From: Lachancea kluyveri NRRL Y-12651 | Taxonomy: Eukaryota; Ascomycota; Saccharomycetes; Saccharomycetales; Saccharomycetaceae | NCBI GenBank assembly: GCA_000149225.2 | Contig: CM000688.1 | Coordinates: 186,001-250,000, forward strand | DNA length: 64,000 nt | Direction of reading: 5' to 3' | In this document: piece after piece, positions 1 to 10,062 of the stretch | Position numbering within the stretch: the first letter of the stretch is position 1 | How the letters are laid out: every line of letters starts with the position of its first letter | Notes under the pieces: model-generated | The model's input: only the letters and a program-made list of their open reading frames with translations | What the model was told of the DNA's origin: nothing | The model's database searches: none | Translations under genes and position numbers: made by a program

Positions 1-76
1 TTTGCAAGCCGTTTTCTGTCTAGTGCGTGGTCTACAACGCACAAAAAAGGCCAGAACAACATTTTGTGTTAGACCA

Positions 77-2926
77 ATGGTGGATAGACCACGTAGCTTC
101 AATATAAAAGTTTCACCTGCCTGTGAGGCTTGTAATGTTAAGAAAATCAAATGTGACAGAGGCTTTCCTGTTTGTAACACCTGCCTCAAGAGAGGAACGC
201 AGTGCAAGTACAATTTTGAAAAATATTCAAACTCTGCAGCAAAGGACCAAATCATCTTTGACCTGGAAAGAGAGGTAGAGTACTGGCGTTCAAAGTCACT
301 TGGAGTGAGAGAGCTTTTAGTTGACCCCTGTCTTTCTGAAAAAACCGAGTCTGCGAACAAAAGAGGAAAATTCGGTGCCTCTAATTCCAAGTCTGAAGAA
401 CCGACGATTTCTGAAACGATTTCTCATATTCATGAAGCACAAAAGGATGATGTTATTGACTTCTATGAAGCCTTCTCTAGCCTTACAATCACTAACTGGG
501 TGAAGCAGGGGATCAATCCATTTTCGATAAGGGCCCCAATGCACAAGGACATTTTTTTGAGCCTATTGATATCGTCAATCGCCACTGGATTTTATAAGGA
601 TGCTCTTTTGCATTCCATGGATGCTGGGTCCTACTCGTTAAAATCAAACGATGCTAAAGTCTTGAAGAAGTTTCTAAGCTTGAACCCTTGCATCCTCGAA
701 ACTGCAACTGAGGCACAAAAACAAAGAGTACAACAATTTTTGAACATGTTACATGAACCAGACGCTTCAGACGTGGTATCCAACTACCTTGATTGCGAGT
801 TTGATAGCAAGGACAAATCTTTTTTTTTCGAAGACTCCTCGTTAAATTTGGAGTATTCTAATACGCTAGCGAATGCCGTTGAAAGGCTTGAAGAGCTCTT
901 GCCACCCTACCCCATTATCTCCGTCTACATGAGGAACTTTTATCAAGAGATATATCCCTTTCATCCATTCGTAGAGGTTTCCTTGTTCGAAGAGGCTATA
1001 TCTAATGTTATTCATCCAGACCCAACCGATAGTTCGAAAGTGAAAATCAGATTGGGACAGCTTGGTTTGAGGAGCAAAATGATGAACCTATTTTTGTTAA
1101 TACTGCTATTGAAACTCTCTGAAATGTCTTTGGATCTGGCTCTTTCGAACCTGGAGCCTGCCAGCATGTCAGATGGTGATACCGTGTTGCTGGAGACAGT
1201 ACGACAACATCCGATAAAATCTGAGCTACTGTATTTTTCCTTCGGTTGCCTAATGCATTTGAATATTTTCCAGTGGACGAATGAAACTGTTGTGTGCTAT
1301 TACCTGTATCTGTGGGTTCTGTTCACCTTTAACCCGGAGAGGCAGGATACATTTATAGATCAAACTAGCGAGAGTATCGTTGGGGTTACCTCATTGCTAG
1401 CAAATGAAATCGGCCTTTTTAAAGATCCTTCTGAATATGAACAATTTATAAACAGCTTTAGCGTCGATCTAAGATTGTTCAACTTTCGAAGGAAATTGTG
1501 GATAGGCGTTGCCTCTATCTGCCGTAGTGAAGTTATATTCAAGGGACGGCCGCCTCAATGTACTGGCGACGCCATCTCTTCTGCCATGGATATCAGTGTA
1601 GATGGTCTTGACAAGTATACCAGGTTATTTGAAAAAGATATGCTCATTGAGGATCCGTTGGAACTTTACTTTCAAACAAAGGCCTTCCATAAGTACAAAT
1701 GCTTATTGAGACTTCAAATTCTTCACAAAATTTCCACCGAGCCGGATGGTGGCATGAAGTTGTCAGAATTTAGTCAGCTTTTAGATGTGATAGACGATGT
1801 ATCATCCGATATGTTTTCGATAAAAGAACTTTATAGCATATCTTCGGCCTCGAGGGTCAAGTTTGCGCAAACAACATACACCGGCGTAAGCGTTGATACC
1901 ACAAAAATCGAAAATGTCCATCGACTTCAAGCTCACATGTTGCTGGGCAGCGTATCTCTCATACTGAAACATTTGCTTATGCTTTATTTTGAACAAAAGG
2001 TCGAGGATTTCCGTGTTACCTCTCCCGAGCATTGCGGAATATGTTTTTCGGAAGTGCTAGTAAATCTGATGAAATTAAGTGGTGTATTGGCAGACTATTT
2101 CAAAGGCAGATTCGATGCAGCGATATCGAAATACTCTAAGATTTCTTTGGGCAAAGTTTCCCAGATAGTGCTTACTAGGGTGTTTTTCATATTTTTAGGC
2201 CTCATATTAAGGCTAGAGCATGCAGAACATGTCTTAGGTGAAAGGTTAAAGATGGAGACTGCCCTCTTAAGGCAGCCAATGGCAACATCCCAGCCTGGCA
2301 GCTGTAAGCAGAGGATAGAACTCATCGTCGGGATCAGGAAGAGACTCGAGAACACTCTGATGTCGATATGCGATTTGGGATCTCAGGAGCTGCGTTTCCA
2401 GTATCTATTCACTTTCAAACTATTCTTGCTGTTCGACTACATCATACATTTGATTAGAAAGGGAGAGCTGTTCAAAGCTTTCGCCAGAATACTGGATCCC
2501 GAGTCTCAAAAGGAATCGAATCTGGGGGAGGATTTTTTTCTCAACACTTTTTTAACGCAAGGGATCGACTTGAGTAGATCGAAGGAAATTCAAGAGACCT
2601 TATTCAACTCTAATTTCTTAGTTAGTTTGGATGTAAGAGTGTTAAAAACGATATGTGAAAAAATGGGTGAATCGTGCCCCTTCAGAACTGATTACCGGGG
2701 CCAAACTGAGTTTGAGCAACAATTTGCTGATTGCAAAACACCTCGTGACTTGTGCACGATTAAGTCCAGGTCGAAAAGTGATGTGCACATTGGCTCAAAT
2801 GTGCATGCTTCCCCTGTACCTTCAACCCACGATTTTACTGGAGCTGGGAGGCTCGATGCTAGCTCTTTTAGCATCGATGATTTGGGTATGTTGGATTACG
2901 AGTTTCTGTTTAAATATACACATTAG
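77..2926 (+). CDS. Zn2Cys6 zinc-cluster transcription factor
   Basis: Predicted 949-residue nuclear DNA-binding regulator. Near the N terminus (about residues 16-43) there is a complete fungal binuclear zinc cluster with spacing C-x2-C-x6-C-x6-C-x2-C-x6-C, and a basic stretch (KKIK) between the second and third cysteines. The long middle part is mostly helical and hydrophobic, as in the fungal-specific regulatory domain of this family. I chose the ATG at 77; the frame stays open to the window edge but has no earlier ATG, so an upstream start or exon outside the window cannot be excluded. The zinc cluster identifies the family only. I cannot assign a S. cerevisiae orthologue or a target pathway, and the gene has no partner in the conserved block that starts at LPD1. 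Confidence 0.85.
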   Translation: MVDRPRSFNIKVSPACEACNVKKIKCDRGFPVCNTCLKRGTQCKYNFEKYSNSAAKDQIIFDLEREVEYWRSKSLGVRELLVDPCLSEKTESANKRGKFGASNSKSEEPTISETISHIHEAQKDDVIDFYEAFSSLTITNWVKQGINPFSIRAPMHKDIFLSLLISSIATGFYKDALLHSMDAGSYSLKSNDAKVLKKFLSLNPCILETATEAQKQRVQQFLNMLHEPDASDVVSNYLDCEFDSKDKSFFFEDSSLNLEYSNTLANAVERLEELLPPYPIISVYMRNFYQEIYPFHPFVEVSLFEEAISNVIHPDPTDSSKVKIRLGQLGLRSKMMNLFLLILLLKLSEMSLDLALSNLEPASMSDGDTVLLETVRQHPIKSELLYFSFGCLMHLNIFQWTNETVVCYYLYLWVLFTFNPERQDTFIDQTSESIVGVTSLLANEIGLFKDPSEYEQFINSFSVDLRLFNFRRKLWIGVASICRSEVIFKGRPPQCTGDAISSAMDISVDGLDKYTRLFEKDMLIEDPLELYFQTKAFHKYKCLLRLQILHKISTEPDGGMKLSEFSQLLDVIDDVSSDMFSIKELYSISSASRVKFAQTTYTGVSVDTTKIENVHRLQAHMLLGSVSLILKHLLMLYFEQKVEDFRVTSPEHCGICFSEVLVNLMKLSGVLADYFKGRFDAAISKYSKISLGKVSQIVLTRVFFIFLGLILRLEHAEHVLGERLKMETALLRQPMATSQPGSCKQRIELIVGIRKRLENTLMSICDLGSQELRFQYLFTFKLFLLFDYIIHLIRKGELFKAFARILDPESQKESNLGEDFFLNTFLTQGIDLSRSKEIQETLFNSNFLVSLDVRVLKTICEKMGESCPFRTDYRGQTEFEQQFADCKTPRDLCTIKSRSKSDVHIGSNVHASPVPSTHDFTGAGRLDASSFSIDDLGMLDYEFLFKYTH

Positions 2927-3776
2927 ACGTGTGTGTTGAAGTATGAGACTATACGGCATTGAGCCACTGCTAGTGACGTTGTTTGGATCAAGGTTTACTG
3001 TGATTCTACAGCCAGATTCCAGCACAAGATGTAACACCAAACATTTCTTTTTGGGTTGACGAAATGAGAAAGAAAAGCTCGAAAGTTTCTATAAGATCTG
3101 TTGAAGCGGAAAAAACTTTTGCGATCAAAATGCTGGGTAAATATCTAAACTTTCAAAGACCCTGGCAACCTGATTCATAGCATTCACTTCAAGATACTCC
3201 TGTTCTAAGGTTTGCTTACTGTACCAGCTATCCGATACGTTATCGAGATTCAACGGTTAAGACTTTAACATTTCTGTGAACCCAGTGTCTGTGAACTGGA
3301 GCGTTTGTAAACCTTTCGATGGGTCTCGAGCTTTGGCTCCATTCAAATTTCGTTCATCCACATAGCAAAAGTTTCATTCAACCACATAAAAACTGCATCG
3401 ATGACTTTTTATCCTTCTGGACACCATTTTCAAATGTCCAGAACGATTTCGCAAACCGTCATAATTTAAAGTAAAAAACTTGAGACACCGACCCCGAGAC
3501 TGTTTTTTTTTTCCTTCTAAATCAACTTGAAGAAAACACGACTCGTAGGTCGTTGCTCAATTGTTTATCATATTTTTTTTTCTTTCAATTTGTAACTAGC
3601 TGACTTTAGAGGAATGTCGACTATCATGGGACGCTCTGTATTTCCAATTGTGTGAATTGCTCTATTTTCAGTATAAAATAAAAAAATTCTGTATACATTT
3701 TCTCACACCTCTGAATATGTACTGGTGAGTTTTTCACATTAATTTGATGCTTTATGGAACCCAAAAAACTGAATAT
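2927..3776. other. Intergenic, no gene seen
   Basis: About 850 bp between the zinc-cluster gene and the first LTR. It is AT-rich with several T runs (near 3504 and 3572). I see no ORF with coding character, no tRNA and no intact repeat. Confidence 0.6.
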
Positions 3777-4100
3777 TGAGAAATATGTTGATATTGGGAC
3801 AATTGTTGAGATTCCATTTTTTGGTTAAGGTTATAATAATTTGGTGTATGGTTATACTAGAAGTTCTCCTCACCTTTCTAGGAATCCAGAAAAGGGAGTC
3901 GATAATTCTACATACAAATATTCTTCCTTTTATATGTTTCTGGTTCATTATCCTATTACATTATCAATCCTTGCATTTCAGCTTCCACTATCATCGATGA
4001 CTGTTTCTCATTCTTTATGTCACCTTATAACACCGTGTATGATAATATACTAGTAACACGAATACTAGTCGATGGTCGATAGTTGTATTTCGTTCCAACA
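3777..4100 (-). mobile_element. Solo LTR, Ty1/copia (delta-like) family, copy B
   Basis: A 324 bp long terminal repeat in minus orientation. Its ends are the inverted TGTTGG...TCTCA termini typical of Ty1/Ty2 delta LTRs, and the body resembles the S. cerevisiae delta as I remember it. It is nearly identical to the inverted copy at 4358-4681, so it looks recent. No internal gag or pol lies next to it, so it is a solo LTR left by LTR-LTR recombination. The flanking 5-mers are AATAT on the left and TATAG on the right. They do not match each other, but they match the flanks of copy A in exchanged form (see findings). It lies upstream of the tRNA-Ala gene, in keeping with Ty1 preference for Pol III genes. 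Confidence 0.93.
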
Positions 4101-4357
4101 TATAGTATGCACATATTAAACGATATTCAAGTGTACCTCGAACATTAAAGTTGTGACGTAGGCATTGGAATTTAGTAATATCAGGGAATGACTAGGCCAA
4201 TCCCTTAATGTTTAATTAAAGAAAAAATTCTCATTTACATCATACAAGTAATCTGACGTTGGGCTTAGGAGTTTATAGTGATTGTCGCCTCCACATATCT
4301 TGGATAGGTGAATATGAAACTGCTTTCTCATGTATTAGATTTGATGAGACCGATATT

Positions 4358-4681
4358 TGTTGGAACGAAATACAACTATCGACCATCGACTAGTATTCGT
4401 GTTACTAGTATATTATCATATACGGTGTTATAAGGTGACATAAAGAATGAGAAACAGTCATCTAAGTTAGTGGAAGCTGAAACGCAAGGATTGATAATGT
4501 AATAGGATAATGAACCAGAAACATATAAAAGGAAGAATATTTGTATGTAGAATTATCGACTCCCTTTTCTGGATTCCTAGAAAGGTGAGGAGAACTTCTA
4601 GTATAACCATACACCAAATTATTATAACCTTAACCAAAAAATGGAATCTCAACAATTGTCCCAATATCAACATATTTCTCA
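4358..4681 (+). mobile_element. Solo LTR, Ty1/copia (delta-like) family, copy A
   Basis: A 324 bp LTR in plus orientation, the same length as copy B and nearly the same sequence, starting TGTTGG and ending TCTCA. It is flanked by ATATT on the left and CTATA on the right. A 257 bp non-coding spacer (4101-4357) separates it from the inverted copy B. It ends about 780 bp upstream of the tRNA-Ala gene. No internal element domains are present. Near identity with copy B suggests recent insertion or gene conversion between the two. Confidence 0.93.
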
Positions 4682-4686
4682 CTATA

Positions 4687-5462
4687 CACATGTATTATTA
4701 TATTTATGCCACTTTGATTATTATGCAAACATTTGGGCTAACAGAAAGTCGACATATTGCGTCTTAGATCTTTATTGCTTAAACCGGTATTTCTTAATGG
4801 CTTCTTAAAATGCATCTCTCTATCTATAACTGAGGCCTCTCCTCGATGGTTCTTTGCACCCTGCTTATACTTTTTTGTCTCAGGCTAACTTTTAGCTATC
4901 AGTAACTTGCTCTTTAATCTGTTCTTACTATCAATTGTTCTATCAGGTCATAAACATGCTACCTTTCTTGATAAAGTAATGTTATTCACGTTACTCAGTT
5001 TTCGATGAGCCCCATGACAGCAGTTATGTAATACAGCTTTCTCGCTTGGTACCATTTTGCAATGTCGACTTTTCAGTTGACAGGCGGTTAACAGTTTATA
5101 TTTTGAATCGAGCTTAGTCAATTATTATTATTATTATTTACTCCTATCCAACTTGATGATTCTACTTGTAGCTGAGATCCCTCTACAATAAATCTCTAGG
5201 CTCTGTTTATACTTTTCTGGATCACCTCAGTTTCCAGTCTTCAGCTAATTGACCCTCTAGTTCTAGGTACTAGCAGATAATAATGTAGGACTCTATGCAT
5301 TACATATTGGTTGTCTATGGGAGCTTTAATGGGCTAATATCCTTGGTAAGACCATGTCACTAGTTTTATTCGGTTTCTTATGGATTCCAGGTAAATGGTC
5401 ATGTGATGTGGTCTGATTACTGAATTGTATACTCCATGTCACGATTAGTATCAATTAAGCAT
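4687..5462. other. Intergenic, upstream of tRNA-Ala
   Basis: About 780 bp without a gene. It holds a short ATT microsatellite near 5124-5143. Two stretches, about 4830-4920 and 5160-5270, resemble each other weakly and could be remains of an old repeat, but the match is too poor to classify. Confidence 0.4.
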
Positions 5463-5535
5463 GGGCGTGTGGCGTAGTTGGTAGCGCGCTCCCTTAGCAT
5501 GGGAGAGGTCTTCGGTTCGACTCCGGACTCGTCCA
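5463..5535 (+). tRNA. tRNA-Ala (anticodon AGC)
   Basis: A 73 nt gene with a paired acceptor stem (GGGCGTG against CTCGTCC, discriminator A), an A box (TGGCGTAGTTGG), anticodon loop CTTAGCATG with AGC, and a B box (GGTTCGACTCC). There is no intron. A seven-T Pol III terminator follows at once (5537-5543). It differs by only a few bases from the S. cerevisiae tRNA-Ala(AGC) that I recall. Two solo LTRs lie in its upstream flank. Confidence 0.97.
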
Positions 5536-5536
5536 G

Positions 5537-5543
5537 TTTTTTT
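5537..5543 (+). terminator. Pol III T-run terminator of tRNA-Ala
   Basis: Seven consecutive T residues begin one base after the mature 3' end of the tRNA, the usual Pol III termination signal. Confidence 0.85.
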
Positions 5544-5749
5544 GACAATTTTGGGAAGTGCATAAAGTTCACCTCCATAAAACGGCTTGTTTCGCTCAAT
5601 TCATTTATTTTTTTGTCCAATGGATATTCACAAATATACAGCGATATGAACATAAAACGTGTAAGAGGTCATATGCACATACACACAAACATATATATAT
5701 AGATAGATAAAAAAAAAAAAGTATTCATAAAGGTTTTGAAGGTTTCAAA

Positions 5750-7249
5750 CTAGAAGTTAATTGGCTTAGAGAAAGCGGCCAAATTAGCTTCCTTAAAGGC
5801 TTCGGACAAAGTTGGGTGAGCGTGACAGACCCTGGCAATATCTTCGGCAGAAGCACCATATTCAAGGGCCAAGCCAGCTTCAGCAATCATTTCACCGGCA
5901 TTTGGACCAATTATATGTGCACCTAGTAAACGTTCGGTCTCAGCATCGATTAAAATTTTGACGAAACCCTCAGTGTCCAAGTTGGTCTTGGCTCTGGAAT
6001 TAGCAATAAATGGGAACTTTCCAACCTTGTAAGCGATGCCTGCTTCCTTTAGTTCTTCTTCTGTCTTCCCAACCCAAGCGACTTCTGGGTGGGAGTACAT
6101 AACCGCTGGAATGTTGCCATAGTTGACATGTCCGTGACCGACCTTCAAGTATTCAACAGCGGCGATACCCTCTTCTTCAGCCTTGTGAGCTAGCATTGGG
6201 CCAAAAGTAACATCACCGATAACCTTGATGTGTGGGAATTTGGTGTTGAATTGTTCATCGATAACTAAGCGGCCTCTCTTGTCGACTTCCAATCCTAATT
6301 TTTCAGCATTCAAACCTTGGATGTAAGGTCTTCTACCGATAGCAACCAACAAGACGTCAGCTTGTAGAGATTCCTTCTTGCCAGACTTGGTATTTTCAAC
6401 TTCGATGTCAACAACGTCACCATTTCTTGTAGCAGATAAAACTTTGGTGCCTAGTTTGAAGTCCAACCCCTGCTTCTTCAAAAACTTTTGGGTAGTAGTG
6501 GCAACTTCACCATCCATGGTGGCACCAATCTTTGGTAGAAATTCGACAACGGTAACCTTGGACCCTAACCTAGAGTAGACAGAACCCATTTCCAAACCGA
6601 TGATACCACCACCAATGATGGCCAACCTTTTTGGAATCTCCTTTAGAGCCAAAGCGCCGGTAGAGGAGACGATCCTTTCTTCGTCAATGTTAATACCTGG
6701 GAACGGAGTAACTTCGGAACCCGTGGCAACAATAATGTTCTTGGCTTCCAAGATAGTTTCTTCGGCAACGGCGCCCTCCAAGTTTTCAACTGGAGAAACC
6801 TTGACGCTGTGTTCATCCTCAAAGGAGCCTAGACCTTTGTAGTATGTAACACCGTTCTTCTTAAATAACATTTCGATACCACCGGTCAATTGCTTAACAA
6901 CGGTATCCTTGGCCTTTTGGAATTGTTCCACGTTGAGGTCGATGGAGCCTTGAACGTCGATACCCCTTTGCTTGGCATCATGCTTCATTTGGTGGTATAG
7001 GTGAGAATTGTTTAATAGAGCTTTGGATGGGATACAGCCCACATTCAAACAGGTACCACCCAATCTGCCTCTCTTTTCAACACAAGCGGTGTCGAAACCT
7101 AGTTGAGCAGCCTTGATGGCAGCAACGTAACCACCCGGGCCACCACCAATGACAACGACGTCGTGTTGCTTTTTAGCAGCTAACAAGTAGGATGAAGTAG
7201 ATAGAGAACGCCTGTAGGCTGGACGGACGATAGCTTGTAGTCTAAGCAT
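5750..7249 (-). CDS. LPD1: Dihydrolipoamide dehydrogenase, mitochondrial (E3)
   Basis: Flavoprotein that reoxidises dihydrolipoamide in the pyruvate and 2-oxoglutarate dehydrogenase complexes and the glycine cleavage system, in the mitochondrial matrix. The protein has 499 residues, the same as S. cerevisiae Lpd1. In order it shows a basic, Ser-rich presequence (about 1-28); the FAD motif GGGPGG (about 35-40); the redox disulfide C67-x4-C72 in [10 protein letters not shown]; the NAD-binding motif [10 protein letters not shown] near the middle; and the C-terminal HAHPTLSE catalytic His-Glu pair. I start at the ATG at 7249; the frame is open further upstream but lacks ATG. In a non-duplicated genome this gene stands for both LPD1 and its S. 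cerevisiae duplicate IRC15. A HAP-type box lies about 90 bp upstream. Confidence 0.98.
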   Translation of the reverse strand: MLRLQAIVRPAYRRSLSTSSYLLAAKKQHDVVVIGGGPGGYVAAIKAAQLGFDTACVEKRGRLGGTCLNVGCIPSKALLNNSHLYHQMKHDAKQRGIDVQGSIDLNVEQFQKAKDTVVKQLTGGIEMLFKKNGVTYYKGLGSFEDEHSVKVSPVENLEGAVAEETILEAKNIIVATGSEVTPFPGINIDEERIVSSTGALALKEIPKRLAIIGGGIIGLEMGSVYSRLGSKVTVVEFLPKIGATMDGEVATTTQKFLKKQGLDFKLGTKVLSATRNGDVVDIEVENTKSGKKESLQADVLLVAIGRRPYIQGLNAEKLGLEVDKRGRLVIDEQFNTKFPHIKVIGDVTFGPMLAHKAEEEGIAAVEYLKVGHGHVNYGNIPAVMYSHPEVAWVGKTEEELKEAGIAYKVGKFPFIANSRAKTNLDTEGFVKILIDAETERLLGAHIIGPNAGEMIAEAGLALEYGASAEDIARVCHAHPTLSEAFKEANLAAFSKPINF

Positions 7250-7337
7250 TGGGTATATAGTGTGATGAGATACTGTCTCTGGCAAAGGTTTGAGTCCAAG
7301 ATGTGGGCTGTAGAGGAAGAAAATGGGAATCCCCGTG

Positions 7338-7345
7338 TGATTGGT
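7338..7345 (-). promoter_or_regulatory. HAP2/3/4/5-type CCAAT box upstream of LPD1
   Basis: TGATTGGT on the plus strand (ACCAATCA in the direction of LPD1), a full match to the TNATTGGT consensus of the Hap complex. It lies about 90 bp before the LPD1 ATG. LPD1 is a known respiratory, Hap-responsive gene in S. cerevisiae; use of this site here is inferred. Confidence 0.5.
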
Positions 7346-7368
7346 TGATTTTTCTGGCGGAGTCTCAA

Positions 7369-9603
7369 GTCAAATTAGAGACGAAAGCGGCGCGTTGAGA
7401 TAACTGGCAACGGAATAGCGGACAATTCGTAACTACTATTAAAGAAACAAACGCTACAAATACGTACACTACTGTATGATCTGAAGTGTCTACATATTAC
7501 AGTCTAATATTGTACAAGTGTTTTTGATTTTTTGTGTTGAGACTAATTGTTATCTATTCAGGATCTCATTTCCTTTGTCGGGTCCGCGTACATTTAACTG
7601 CGACGGGATTCCAACTATCCACGTAAATCGACTTCCGGGCAGTATTCACAAACAAATCCAAACTAACGATCTTGAAATTAAGAATAGCACCACGCTATGA
7701 AGCCTTGGTTTCGAGGTTTCAGAGAAATTTTGGAATCCGAATGACGGGTGTCTACCGTTAAACATATTATAATTAATTATCTGCGTATTTGGTAGTAAAT
7801 ATTTAACGTTTCGCTATAGCATCTCTGGTGTTATCTAGTCACGGTTCATAATCAGATAATTCACACCGATATATAAGAAGTACGGGTTCTACCTTGTGGG
7901 CAATAAATAGTTGCACCCCTCTGAGTTAGTGACAGGTGAAAATCGAAATTTTTCAAATGTCTTTTCTTAGCGCTATCCGCTTCTGTATGTGTATCTCCGC
8001 TCACGCAGGAGTAAACGAGCCTACACTTTAGGCTAAGTGGTACGGAATGTGTGCTGTAAATTATATATGGTGTAGCTCCTAAATCCACAGCTATAAAAGG
8101 GAAATGCCTGGGATAGTAGTGCCTGATCATGATAGCGCATATGTCGGCATGTTGTCGCAGTAATAAAGATACAGATAGTCTAGTTGATGACACCGGTAGC
8201 ACTGATAGTCGAAGCTCTGATAATTATTACATTCCCTGCGTTCTTGGTCGATATGCTACTAATAACACATTTCGCAACGATTGGCACAGTGTAAATTTGA
8301 ATGGGAACAGAACGGGTATATCAATGTGATTCAATGCAATGCAACTTAATTTTGTGCAATCTCTTTTGGATTATGCTGGCATAGTGCTCAATACGTTTGC
8401 TATTATTTTTGCAGGTGGTACTAGATTTTGGGTGTATGACTAGTAAGGAGGTTTCCAATGGAATAGCTCTCCCATCTTCAGAGATGTACTGCCTTTGTTT
8501 ATCCTCAGTAACTCGGTGACGCGTTAGAAATACCCGTCACTGATCTTGTTAACTAATAAATTAATTTTTTTTTTCCAAATTCATCAGCAGAAGGTTTGGA
8601 TGCTACAAAGGTTGGGGCTTACATATTCGATGTTCCTTGAAAGGCTCTGACGCTAATTTCAAAGTTCACAATCAATTCTTGAGTATAATTAGCGTCCTCT
8701 TCTGGTGAAGAATAATAATGCAAAAATGGGTCGATATTTTGTTTAAAAGTCAGTCAAATTACGGTCAGCTTATTCAAACGCTCGGTAATTAGAGGATCCT
8801 TTTTTCGCTAATGGTCTTGGTTTGGTTATAAATACAGTCTTTCTGTCCAAGTTTCATCTCCAGAGAAAATCACGAAATGTCTCTCGTTTGTGTTAAAAAT
8901 GCGAGCTAATATGCATACTGTTTTATCTGAACATGTGTGTTGCTGTAAATTTTTAATGTATCGCAGATTTTGGTTGTTTGTTTAATTTGCTGTTTTTTTT
9001 GGGGGGGAGAGAAATTAACCTAGAGGATATGATTCTCTTGTATGAATATCGTTACTACAATGTGTACTGTTACTAGATAAAAATAAGTGTGCTAAAAAAG
9101 ATATTTGATACTTTTAAGCTTTGTTTCTATATTGGAAACTCATAGGTTTGGTGAATATCGTTTTCAAAGAGGCATTACTGTTGTTATTTTTTTACAAAGA
9201 GAAATGTCCATTTTGTTTTATGTTTTTTGTATCATTTGCATATTTCTGTATATAATATTTAAAAGAGCATGACACCTTTCCATTGCCAGCTACAAAGTAT
9301 GCGAAGCTCGCCAAGAATGAAAACCCTTCCAAGCACAGAGTAGCCTATGATACATAGTTCACCAATAGGCTATGGAATGAGATATTCATGTGCTATTTTT
9401 CGTTGCACGTATCTTGTTAAAGTTGTCTGTCACGTCGATGGAAAACAAAAGAGTATTACCCTACTTGGGAATTATGCCGATTTAATATCATTATATACGT
9501 GGATTTTAAGCGAAGAACGAAGACTTAACCCATTTGGCAATCGCTCCTCATCAACATGGCGAGAGCTCGACGATAGAACACTGGACAAGAATACGAAAAA
9601 AAA
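7369..9603. other. Long gene-free interval between LPD1 and SMX2
   Basis: About 2.2 kb in which I find no convincing protein or RNA gene; the open frames are short, lack good ATG starts and have no recognisable family. It is AT-rich, with T and G runs near 8994-9007. The 3' part holds an 11/11 match to the S. cerevisiae ARS consensus (9216-9226). Both neighbours face away from it, so it serves at least as a shared promoter region. Confidence 0.5.
9216..9226 (+). other. Candidate ARS consensus match
   Basis: TTTTATGTTTT matches WTTTAYRTTTW at all 11 positions and sits in a very AT-rich, gene-free stretch. Such matches arise by chance in AT-rich DNA, and this species may use a different origin motif. 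Confidence 0.2.
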
Positions 9604-9928
9604 ATGGTCTCTGCACCCGAATTAAAGAAAGTATGTTGTTTTGGTCCTGCCGCACAACTGTATCAGACAGTTTTTTCTTTCCCCCCCCCCCCGATTATTC
9701 TGTTTTACTAACGTCACAAAAAAGTACATGGAAAAGAAAGTCTACTTACAATTGAATGGCTCCCGTAAGATTGTTGGCATCTTGAGAGGGTACGATATAT
9801 TCCTAAACGTGGTCTTAGATGATGCCGTAGAAGTAAGAAAGGATGGCAACAAGACGCCGATGGGTTCTCAAACGGTCATTAGAGGAAATTCCATCGCCTC
9901 TCTAGAAGCTCTAGAAGCCCTGTCCTAA
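9604..9928 (+). CDS. SMX2: Sm protein G (snRNP core), split by one intron
   Basis: Member of the heteroheptameric Sm ring on U1, U2, U4 and U5 snRNAs. The coding sequence joins 9604-9630 and 9725-9928 and gives 76 residues (77 in S. cerevisiae). Exon 1 encodes MVSAPELKK; exon 2 continues YMEKKVYLQLNGSRK and contains the Sm1 motif (GILRGYDIFLNVVLDDA) and the Sm2 motif (VIRGNSI). Without the intron the conserved N-terminal MVSxPELKK would be out of frame, so splicing is well supported. To my memory the S. cerevisiae gene has no intron. It converges on GNA1, with about 130 bp between the stops. Confidence 0.95.
9631..9724 (+). other. Spliceosomal intron of SMX2
   Basis: A 94 nt intron with the perfect yeast 5' site GTATGT (9631-9636), perfect branch site TACTAAC (9706-9712) and a 3' AG at 9723-9724, only 13 nt after the branch A. 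It carries an unusual run of twelve C residues (9681-9692) before the branch site. It falls between codons 9 and 10 (phase 0). Confidence 0.95.
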
Positions 9929-10062
9929 CTAAATAGCGAATACGCAGTTATTTGCGTTCCACCTGCGTTTGGAGAGAAATTATGTACATTAATTAAAACA
10001 TTTGTTGAAATTCACTTAACGCTGCAGCACGTGTATAGCTGCTGCAGCTAACCCTCTAAGAA

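Noticed and set aside
4780-5280. Possible old LTR or tandem duplication
   Set aside because: Similarity between about 4830-4920 and 5160-5270 is weak, with no defined ends.
7861-8202. 113-codon frame in the LPD1-SMX2 gap
   Set aside because: Its first codon is GTG, the first ATG lies well inside, the composition looks random, and no family is seen.
9347-9625. 92-codon open frame overlapping the SMX2 start
   Set aside because: It overlaps exon 1 of SMX2 in another frame, has no family signal and is short; more likely leader sequence.
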